A stretch of DNA of 64,000 bases, taken from positions 248,001 through 312,000 of the forward strand of contig NZ_AP018549.1 of the NCBI RefSeq assembly GCF_003584685.1, read 5' to 3'. The position numbers were made by a program, and so were the translations under genes. Each line of letters begins with the position of its first letter. Within the stretch, counting starts at the first letter, position 1. Shown piece after piece: positions 28,537 through 34,536 of this stretch. Below the pieces are notes generated by a model. It made no database searches. It saw nothing but the letters and a program-made list of their open reading frames with translations, and had not been told where the DNA came from. This stretch comes from Lactobacillus paragasseri. GTDB taxonomy: Bacteria; Bacillota; Bacilli; Lactobacillales; Lactobacillaceae.

Positions 28537-28569
28537 AAAAAGGCTCGCAATTTATTTTGCGGGCTTTTT
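28537..28569. terminator. Terminator downstream of the XRE/membrane gene (GCTCGCAA type)
   Basis: AAAAAGGCTCGCAA pairs with TTGCGGGCTTTTT with one bulge. Read on the minus strand it ends the XRE gene; A and T runs on both sides allow function in both directions. Confidence 0.82.
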
Positions 28570-28576
28570 GAGTAAA

Positions 28577-29581
28577 TTATTCAGCTTTTTCTTTAATAAA
28601 GAAGTATGTAAATAGACAGTAAACAATAATACTGAAGTCTATGAAAAGTGCAGGATTAAAAAAGGGTATATACAAGCCATAAGGAAGTCTAGTAGTAATA
28701 TAAAAAATACCCAGGACACAGAAAGCATAAATCCAACTGCCATAGACAAACAATCTGTGGAGCTTAATTGGCAAATGCTTTTTATGCTTAATCAAAATAG
28801 AAAGATAATTTCTTTGGAATAAATAAAAAGTAAATAAATATGAAGCACCACTAAAAATTATAAAAGTTATTCCCCAGGTAATAATAAATCCTATGCTGGA
28901 GCTTGAAAAATTACTGAACCAATTAATCATTGGTCCGATAATACTTAAAACGGCTAAAATACTAGCAAAGACTACGTATTTATCATTATTTTGGTGAAAT
29001 AATTTAATTGTGAATTCTAATTTCTTTCTCTCTTCAGTCAAATCAAAGTGTTGCTTTTTGATTTGTTTGAACTCACGCATATTTAATAGACTATAAATAA
29101 AAAGTCCCAATGCAATGGCAATAGTAATAATAGCTGCTACGTAGCCACTGAGAGAAATTGTGAAAGTTAGAGGAGTTTCATAGTGACTGTCGTGGTCGAA
29201 GAAGATAGATAAGATACATGCAAAACATATCCACACAGGACTAAAAATAATTAAGGCAATAGCTAAAGCACGTAATTTGGAACTTTTCTGACTAGCAGTT
29301 AAATATTTTTTAACTAATTCATCAGATAAAACAGGTAATTTATCTTTATCATTAATATCTTCATTTTTAAGCTCAAATGAGGGCTCGCCGCTCTTTAATA
29401 GATAATCAGTTGTTACACCAAATAATTCTGATAAATTAACTATTTTTTCAATATCTGGAATTGATTGTTCACTTTCCCATTTTGAAACTGCTTGGCGACT
29501 AACGTTCATTTTTTCAGCTAAGCTTTCTTGAGAAAGATTATTCTTTTTCCGCAAGTCTGCGATTTTTTGACCTAATCTCAT
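28577..29581 (-). CDS. XRE-family regulator fused to a multi-helix membrane domain
   Basis: The 334-residue protein has an N-terminal Cro/C1 helix-turn-helix (residues about 4-60: IADLRKKNNLSQESLAEKMN, RQAVSKWE) followed by a C-terminal domain with about six membrane segments. DNA-binding membrane proteins of this design are common in lactobacilli; their signals are mostly unknown. Two inverted repeats lie immediately upstream (29631-29679), one over the likely -35, suggesting autoregulation. It sits between type I TA locus 1 and the AbrB/Doc pair. A related protein lacking the helix-turn-helix is at 25610. Confidence 0.85.
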   Translation of the reverse strand: MRLGQKIADLRKKNNLSQESLAEKMNVSRQAVSKWESEQSIPDIEKIVNLSELFGVTTDYLLKSGEPSFELKNEDINDKDKLPVLSDELVKKYLTASQKSSKLRALAIALIIFSPVWICFACILSIFFDHDSHYETPLTFTISLSGYVAAIITIAIALGLFIYSLLNMREFKQIKKQHFDLTEERKKLEFTIKLFHQNNDKYVVFASILAVLSIIGPMINWFSNFSSSSIGFIITWGITFIIFSGASYLFTFYLFQRNYLSILIKHKKHLPIKLHRLFVYGSWIYAFCVLGIFYITTRLPYGLYIPFFNPALFIDFSIIVYCLFTYFFIKEKAE

Positions 29582-29630
29582 AATAGATCGTCCTTTCTGT
29601 TTTTATTGATCTTAATTTATAAAAAATCTT

Positions 29631-29679
29631 GGTTGCAGACAACCACTTTTTGATTGCTTAGCACGCAACTATTAGTTGC
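29631..29679. promoter_or_regulatory. Pair of inverted repeats between XRE gene and AbrB/Doc operon
   Basis: GGTTGCAGACAACC (29631-29644) and GCAACTATTAGTTGC (29665-29679) both contain GTTGC and are likely operator halves. On the minus strand the first overlaps TTGTCT, a candidate -35 for the XRE gene with an AT-rich TATAAA region at -10. Either the XRE regulator or the AbrB antitoxin could bind here. Confidence 0.5.
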
Positions 29680-29765
29680 AGCCATCTATTTATAGGCTAA
29701 ATGACGCCACATGTATCTACAAAATGATAAAATGTAATCACATAAAATGATTGGGAGGTAGTCTT

Positions 29766-30026
29766 ATGGACTTTTTGAAAGGTAAAGAAAATAATAAAAC
29801 AGCCAAAGTTTTTAAAGCAGGAAATTCAGAAGCAATTAGGTTAACTAAGCAAGATACTGCTATTTTTAAAGTTAAGCCTGGAGATCAGGTAATCAAAGAA
29901 GTCGCTCCAGATGGAATGTCAATTACATTTAAAAAAATGCCTGAAGTATCAGAGGATGTAAAGAAAGAAGTTAGTAAGATCTTAAATGAAGATGCAGATT
30001 TAATTCAAGCGTTAAAGGATTTATAA
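29766..30026 (+). CDS. AbrB/MazE-type antitoxin
   Basis: The 86-residue protein carries a SpoVT/AbrB-like swapped-hairpin fold: KTAKVFKAGNSEAIRLTK, then FKVKPGDQVIKEV, followed by a short acidic C-terminal tail that would contact the toxin. ATG 29766 follows GGGAGGT (29753-29759). The Doc-family toxin starts 1 base after its stop codon, the usual antitoxin-first order. The antitoxin would repress its own promoter and neutralise Doc. Confidence 0.82.
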   Translation: MDFLKGKENNKTAKVFKAGNSEAIRLTKQDTAIFKVKPGDQVIKEVAPDGMSITFKKMPEVSEDVKKEVSKILNEDADLIQALKDL

Positions 30027-30027
30027 A

Positions 30028-30435
30028 ATGGAATATAGATATTTATCTGCTAGCGATTTGATATATGTTAACAAAAGAGTTCTAGAATTTACCGGCGAAA
30101 AGCAAGAAGTTATTCAATACCCCGAAGGATTAAGTGTAATTATTGAACAGCCACAAATGGTTCTTTTTGGACATGAATTATATCCAAGTTTATGGTTAAA
30201 AGCTGCCTTTGTTTTGCAAAAAAGTACTAAAAAACATATTTTTACGGATGGAAATAAGAGAACAGCATATGTGGTAACGAAATTATTTTTAAAATTAAAT
30301 GGATATAGTTTAAAAGTCTCAAAATCTCAAGGCATCGCGTTAATGCTAAGTGTAACTACGAGTGCAGATTCAGAAGAAATGATGCAAAAAGTAGCAATAT
30401 TTTTGCAGAAAAATAGTGTAAGGATCAATAGGTAA
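30028..30435 (+). CDS. doc: Doc (death-on-curing) family toxin
   Basis: The 135-residue protein has the Fic/Doc core motif HIFTDGNKRTA with catalytic His70. As in phage P1 Doc, Lys replaces the second Gly of the Fic motif (GNKR), the change associated with phosphorylation of EF-Tu rather than AMP transfer. It follows the AbrB-type antitoxin with a 1-base gap. The pairing with an AbrB-type protein rather than Phd is notable. No defect is visible. Confidence 0.88.
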   Translation: MEYRYLSASDLIYVNKRVLEFTGEKQEVIQYPEGLSVIIEQPQMVLFGHELYPSLWLKAAFVLQKSTKKHIFTDGNKRTAYVVTKLFLKLNGYSLKVSKSQGIALMLSVTTSADSEEMMQKVAIFLQKNSVRINR

Positions 30436-30577
30436 GTTGTTTATAGTTTAAGCAGCATGATCAATTTGTATAAAGCTGTCTTTGTCCCAATTTATGACTT
30501 AGAAGTGCTGCGATTATTCCATAATGGGGAAATGTATGATCTATGATCCATTAGTAAAAATATGCTATAATCAAAAT

Positions 30578-30706
30578 AAAGAAAAAGGAGATCTTCGGAT
30601 CTCCTTTGCAGCCCGCTTTAAGAGCGGTGGTTTTAAACGTTAATTTTTGCGATGAACGCTACTCAATAACTGGCCAAAGTTATACATTGAGCGGCGTTTT
30701 TATTTT
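30578..30706 (+). ncRNA. Candidate antisense antitoxin RNA of type I TA locus 2
   Basis: Same organisation as locus 1: extended -10 TGCTATAAT (30563-30571), 5' hairpin GGAGATC / GATCTCC, GCCCGCTTTAAGAGCGG hairpin, and a terminal hairpin at 30655-30696 followed by T's. The segment between the second hairpin and the terminator (about 30631-30655) differs completely from locus 1 and lacks the GGTGGTCGACAT repeat, keeping only GGTGGT. The antitoxin is thus more diverged than the toxin. Confidence 0.68.
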
Positions 30707-30789
30707 TTGTGGTGGTCGATATAAGTTAGCAAAGCTAACACAAACGTACCAAATAAAAGCATTAAAGAAATGCTTTCGTAAACCGACAT
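30700..30789 (-). CDS. Type I toxin, small hydrophobic (holin-like toxin), copy 2
   Basis: It encodes the same 29 residues as copy 1; the three nucleotide differences are all silent (Ser AGT/AGC, Leu TTG/TTA, Leu CTG/TTG). AAAGGG precedes the ATG at 30789, and TATAAT on the minus strand lies at 30878-30883. The overlapping frame (30680-30820) behind GGAGGTGA changes amino acids at the same three sites, so the 29-residue frame is the one under selection. Confidence 0.85.
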   Translation of the reverse strand: MSVYESISLMLLFGTFVLALLTYIDHHKK

Positions 30790-30877
30790 GGTTGAACCCT
30801 TTCTGCAGTGTGTTGACCATAGGCCTCACCTCCGGGAGGAAAAACAACCGCCGCTCATAAAACTTGCTGTGAAGATA

Positions 30878-30883
30878 ATTATA
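30878..30883 (-). promoter_or_regulatory. -10 element of toxin gene, copy 2
   Basis: TATAAT on the minus strand, at the same distance from the toxin start as in copy 1. Confidence 0.6.
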
Positions 30884-30952
30884 GCGAAAGTTTGTTTGTA
30901 AAAGAAGACGAACAAGATAAAAAGCTCGCAATAAAAATTTAAATAAAATATT

Positions 30953-30982
30953 AAAACTCCCAACAAAAATTGGGAGTTTTTT
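30953..30982. terminator. Hairpin terminator between TA locus 2 and the next gene
   Basis: AAAACTCCCAA / TTGGGAGTTTT with a 6-base loop followed by T's. Just before it, AAAAAGCTCGCAA (from about 30919) is a left arm of the local GCTCGCAA terminator without its right arm. The gap 30436-30560 between doc and this locus shows no gene. Confidence 0.82.
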
Positions 30983-31029
30983 GCGTAATAAGGATTAGAA
31001 ATAAATTTTTTAGTAGAAGAGGAAAAATC

Positions 31030-31491
31030 ATGGAATATATTAAAAAATTATTTGCTGATCCAAAAATGTACAATGAAGTTGAGTTTGGTAAGAAGATTCG
31101 TGAAGAGAATGTATTACTAAAATTGATGCAAGAAATTCTTCCTGAAGAACATGTTGTATCAGCCGGATTTCGTTTTCCCGAAGATAAGGATAATCGAAAT
31201 ATTTTTGCTAAAACTGCTGATGGAGAAACTATAATGATTGGACTGCTTGTAGCTGATAAAGAAACTTGGCCGAGTGGTTTAAACTATCTTCAAAATATGT
31301 TGAAAGATGAAGTCTATCGTTTTATGAGAAATGAATTATTGCTTTGTAGAACTTATTTTATTTTGTTAACTCCAGTAGATCCATGGAAAAATGGAAGAGA
31401 AAAATACACTATTTCATTTCTAAATGAGCAATCAGAAGAATTGACTGAGATGCTTAAATCTAAGTTAGTTATTGTTTGTCCAGAGAATTAA
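31030..31491 (+). CDS. Degenerate Rpn-like (PD-(D/E)XK transposase-nuclease family) protein
   Basis: The 153-residue protein is shorter than usual Rpn proteins. Its spacing of segments fits that family: NIFAKTADGETIMIGLLV where the family has a DxxAxxxDGxxxxIExQ active-site strand, LNYLQNMLKDEVYRFM for the following helix, and TPVDPWKNGREKYTISF for the terminal DPFGxGxxxYTF motif. The catalytic acidic residues appear replaced (Gly at the E position). I infer an inactive relic or a repurposed protein; the assignment rests on pattern only. Start at ATG 31030 behind AGAGG. Confidence 0.5.
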   Translation: MEYIKKLFADPKMYNEVEFGKKIREENVLLKLMQEILPEEHVVSAGFRFPEDKDNRNIFAKTADGETIMIGLLVADKETWPSGLNYLQNMLKDEVYRFMRNELLLCRTYFILLTPVDPWKNGREKYTISFLNEQSEELTEMLKSKLVIVCPEN

Positions 31492-31548
31492 GAGGTAATA
31501 GCTTTGCGCAATTTAGATATAGATAGGTAAAATAGAAAGGAGAAGATA

Positions 31549-31839
31549 ATGATTTTACTGATGAGAAAAGGTGAGAGAATGTTATATCCATACATTGAAT
31601 TGCCAGATGAAACGATTATTACACATTCGGAAATTTTAGAAAATAACTCCGTTTTGATTAATTTTGAACAGCCTTATGATGACGGATTTAGGGAAGCAAG
31701 AATTGAGTTGCCAAGTTATAAGTGGTTATATAATGACGGCTTTAGTAATGAACAAATAAAGTTCTTTGTTCAATTTGCACATAAAAATGCTGCTGTAATT
31801 TATAAATATGCTAGATTAGGTGGAATAGATAATGCCTAA
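31549..31839 (+). CDS. Small uncharacterised protein upstream of a DUF4160 pseudogene
   Basis: I do not recognise the family with certainty. The 96-residue product (or 86 residues from ATG 31579, also behind a ribosome site AAAGGTGAG) is acidic and contains MLYPYIELPDETIITHSE. It ends 8 bases inside the start of a DUF4160 gene, an overlap that indicates co-translation. DUF4160 genes usually have a small partner gene of this size (often DUF2442), so this is likely the surviving partner. Confidence 0.55.
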   Translation: MILLMRKGERMLYPYIELPDETIITHSEILENNSVLINFEQPYDDGFREARIELPSYKWLYNDGFSNEQIKFFVQFAHKNAAVIYKYARLGGIDNA

Positions 31840-32109
31840 TATTTTTAGTACTTTAGGATATCATATATATTTTTAGTCAAATGAGAATGATGAACCTATT
31901 CATGTTCACGTATCTAAAGGAAGACCAAACGCTCATGCAACAAAGTTTGGCTTACTAAATCTGGAGGATGTGTGCTGGCTAGTAACGGAAGTAATCTTAG
32001 CAGTCATGATATTAATAAATTGATTGATGTTATTACGGCGCAATACGATTTGATTTGTGAAAGCTGGTTGAAATACTTTAATGCAAAACAAATTCAGTTT
32101 TATATATAA
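31832..32109 (+). pseudogene. DUF4160-family gene, broken by a stop codon and a frameshift
   Basis: Starting at ATG 31832 the frame reads MPNIFSTLGYHIYF, then TAG at 31874-31876 where the family has Trp (TGG), then SNENDEPIHVHVSKGRPNAHATK. The similarity moves to another frame near 31941-31948 (WLTKSGGCVLASNGS onward) and continues to TAA 32107-32109. The expected TKIWLT sequence implies loss of one base. Two independent lesions show a real pseudogene and not a single read error. The family is small, widespread and often paired with DUF2442; its function is not established. Confidence 0.85.
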
Positions 32110-32151
32110 CCAAATGGTTCTAAATCAAAACTATATTTTATAATTAATGCC

Positions 32152-32181
32152 AAAAAGCTCGCAATTAATTGCGAGCTTTTT
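32152..32181. terminator. Perfect palindromic terminator (GCTCGCAA type)
   Basis: AAAAAGCTCGCAATT and AATTGCGAGCTTTTT form a perfect 30-base palindrome, serving the DUF4160 remnant (+) and the prenyltransferase gene (-). Confidence 0.88.
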
Positions 32182-32200
32182 ACTATGCTTAGATTAATTA

Positions 32201-33112
32201 TTACCATACTAATCCTATAAGCGAGAAGATGATTTCACTGACTAGTACTAACAAAACATTCGTTAAAATTCCTTTAAACGTAGTTTCTTTATGAGGATCC
32301 TTAACAAAGGTTCTAGTTGAACGATAGACTAGTGGAATGGTGAGTAAACCGCCTAAAGCAAGGGTAGGTAGATAGTGCAAGACAACGCTTAGAATTAAAA
32401 AAATATATGCTAAAACGTAATATATGCATAGAACAATCAAAGCATTCTTACGACCAATATAAAATGGGAGAGTTTTACGACCAATTTTAACGTCTTCTTC
32501 TACGTCACAAATATTGTTGGCTAGCATTACGTTGGCAATAACAAAGATCGCAGGGCAGGCAACAATGATTGCTTTAGCCCAGAAAAAACTATCAAAGGGA
32601 TGGATGTTGTAAATATTGACGTAGATACCTAAAAGAGTGATGTTATAGCCCATTGTAATTCCAGAGGCGGGTTCGCCAAAAGGAGTTTTCAGAATTGGGT
32701 AAGGACCGCCTGAGTAGCAATAACCAATTAAGTAGCTAAAGAAACCGATTAAGAGAATTATCCAACCGACTTTAAAACTAAGTATGATGCCAATAGTCGC
32801 GGAAACAAGGGTTAATAGAATAATTACATTTCTAGCCCATTTTCGGGAGATGTTGAATTTTTCTAAAATATTATTGTAACTAGTAACATGATTTTTCTTA
32901 TAGCGAAGATAATCAGTATATTGATTATGACCATTAACGGCTAAATGAAAAGAAATTACGGCTAGAAAAAGCCAAAGACAATAAGATAAATTGAAATGGT
33001 GATAATAGTAACTAGCCATTAATGAGCCAATAATATATGGCAAGGCTGAAATGATAATTGTCTGTATTTGAACAAGTGCGTTAAATTTTTGAATTATAGA
33101 GTATTTTTTCAT
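32201..33112 (-). CDS. menA: UbiA-family prenyltransferase (MenA-like)
   Basis: The 303-residue membrane protein has about eight helices. The second aspartate-rich motif is clear (NNICDVEEDVKIGRKTLP), while the first is weak: NQYTDYLRY against NDxxDxxxD, with Gln and Tyr at two acidic positions. MenA attaches a polyprenyl chain to dihydroxynaphthoate for menaquinone. No other men gene is nearby, and lactobacilli of this group often have incomplete pathways. The ribosome site lies in the loop of an inverted repeat AAGTAAT / ATTACTT (33113-33140). Confidence 0.78.
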   Translation of the reverse strand: MKKYSIIQKFNALVQIQTIIISALPYIIGSLMASYYYHHFNLSYCLWLFLAVISFHLAVNGHNQYTDYLRYKKNHVTSYNNILEKFNISRKWARNVIILLTLVSATIGIILSFKVGWIILLIGFFSYLIGYCYSGGPYPILKTPFGEPASGITMGYNITLLGIYVNIYNIHPFDSFFWAKAIIVACPAIFVIANVMLANNICDVEEDVKIGRKTLPFYIGRKNALIVLCIYYVLAYIFLILSVVLHYLPTLALGGLLTIPLVYRSTRTFVKDPHKETTFKGILTNVLLVLVSEIIFSLIGLVW

Positions 33113-33222
33113 AAGTAATTACCTTAAATAGTGATTACTTAAAATTATAGTCTAAACTTTGCTAAGTTGAAAAGAATGATAAAAATGGAAACTCAGTAAA
33201 ATTATATACAAGTTTATTTTTA

Positions 33223-33732
33223 TTAAGGCTTTTTAAACTGGCTTATGTCTACTCCTTCAAGTTGAAGTAGTTTAATCTTTTTATCAATACCACCACCATA
33301 ACCGGTTAAATTGTGGTTAACGCCGACAACACGGTGGCAAGGAACAATAATGCAGATATGATTTCGACCAACAGCCCCACCAGTTGCTCTAATAGGTAAA
33401 TGTTTTTTATCTTGTGCAGCTTTCATAGCGGTATCTTTATAAGTAGTAGTTGTCCCATAAGGGATTTTTAACAATGCTTGCCAAACTCTTTTCTGGAAAT
33501 CAGTACCAGTAAGGTGCAATTGAGGAATAAAATTAGGCTCTTTTCCTTGAAAAAAAATATTTAACCATTTTTTAGCAGAAGATAGATATTTGTTTTCTCC
33601 TTCGGAATAGTTTTTTGCAAGAATATCTCCATAGTAACGATCAGTATCTAGCCATAGACCAACTAGACCTTGCTCGTCACTAGCGAGCAATATTTTTCCA
33701 ATAGGTGAATTGTAGTAAGAAATAGTTTGCAT
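33223..33732 (-). CDS. ogt: Methylated-DNA--protein-cysteine methyltransferase
   Basis: Suicide DNA-repair protein that takes alkyl groups from O6-methylguanine onto Cys. The 169-residue protein has the active-site motif IIVPCHRVVG and the helix-turn-helix region FQKRVWQALLKIPYGTTTTY. The start at 33732 (MQTISYYNSPIGK) is preceded by AGAGG; the frame stays open further upstream but would run through the terminator at 33777-33816, so the longer version is rejected. Confidence 0.93.
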   Translation of the reverse strand: MQTISYYNSPIGKILLASDEQGLVGLWLDTDRYYGDILAKNYSEGENKYLSSAKKWLNIFFQGKEPNFIPQLHLTGTDFQKRVWQALLKIPYGTTTTYKDTAMKAAQDKKHLPIRATGGAVGRNHICIIVPCHRVVGVNHNLTGYGGGIDKKIKLLQLEGVDISQFKKP

Positions 33733-33776
33733 GAAATACATCCTCTTTTGTTTAATATATATCAATTCTAAGCCTA

Positions 33777-33816
33777 GCAAAAAGACCAGTGACTTGAAGT
33801 GTTCACTGGTCTTTTC
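33777..33816 (-). terminator. Terminator after the gene at 33818
   Basis: AAAGACCAGTGA / TCACTGGTCTTT with a 10-base loop; on the minus strand it runs into T5. Confidence 0.88.
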
Positions 33817-33817
33817 A

Positions 33818-34330
33818 TTATTTAGCGATCTTATGTACCTTATGTGCAATGACCATTTCTTTATTACGGTCAGTATAAATCGCATCTTTGAGATAATTTA
33901 AAGGTTGTCTTAACAAACCTTTATTAGCTAAGAATAAAAAATCTGCATGATGATGATTCAAATGACGCAAATATCTTTTAGCGTTCTTAATCTTAGCATG
34001 ATGCTCTAAAGCAAGTTTGGGCTCAAAGTCAGTAATCTTGTGTTCAGCATTATATACTGGCGTAACTTTGTGATGCCACTTGTCGATATGGTGGGTATTA
34101 TGTGCACCAATTTCTTTACTTGCCTTAACAATGTCTTTTTTAGTGGCTAAATTATCTTGATGCTTTAACTGTGAGTTTTTGTCATAGTAGTAATTTCCAA
34201 GGCCATCTTGACGATAAAGCTGCAAATTCTTTAATGACTTATCTTTATTATCAACAGTTACCTTCAGAACATCGCCATTTTTATGATTCATAAGATACAT
34301 ATCATGGTCAATTGTGTAATTATCCTTCAT
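33818..34330 (-). CDS. Uncharacterised His-rich protein
   Basis: I do not recognise this 170-residue protein. It has no signal peptide or membrane segment and is rich in His (THHIDKWHHKV, LEHHAKI, LRHLNHHHADF), Lys and Asp, giving a strongly charged, probably cytoplasmic product. The first half has a repeated short beta pattern (MYLMNHKNGDVLKVTVDNKD). ATG 34330 is preferred; GTG 34345 would overlap the AGAGGTGG site. It has its own terminator and no obvious partner. Confidence 0.65.
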   Translation of the reverse strand: MKDNYTIDHDMYLMNHKNGDVLKVTVDNKDKSLKNLQLYRQDGLGNYYYDKNSQLKHQDNLATKKDIVKASKEIGAHNTHHIDKWHHKVTPVYNAEHKITDFEPKLALEHHAKIKNAKRYLRHLNHHHADFLFLANKGLLRQPLNYLKDAIYTDRNKEMVIAHKVHKIAK

Positions 34331-34468
34331 GACTAAAATATCCACCTCTTTTATTTATATCTGAATGATATTATAGCCACATTTTAAGAGAAAGTATAGT
34401 GATTAAGTTATAGTTTTAATCAATTATTAAATTAGTTAAACTTTATTAATAATTAAAAAAATTATTAC

Positions 34469-34508
34469 GCTAAAAGGCAGTTAGAAATTAATCCTAGCCG
34501 CCTTTTAG
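34469..34508 (-). terminator. Terminator after frc
   Basis: CTAAAAGGCAGTTAG pairs with CTAGCCGCCTTTTAG with small internal mismatches; on the minus strand an AT-rich T-tract follows. Confidence 0.7.
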
Positions 34509-34536
34509 TGTATATACTTAAATTTATTAATCTTAA

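Noticed and set aside
29766-30026. Phd/YefM-type antitoxin assignment
   Set aside because: The sequence has the AbrB-like pattern (KVFKAGNSEAIRL) and not the Phd N-terminal motif.
30606-30860. Plus-strand frame of 84 codons across type I TA locus 2
   Set aside because: It covers the antitoxin RNA and the antisense of the toxin, and the equivalent frame is not kept in locus 1.
33733-33885. N-terminal extension of the Ogt frame by 51 residues
   Set aside because: It would run through the terminator of the neighbouring gene; the start at 33732 has a ribosome site and gives the normal family length.
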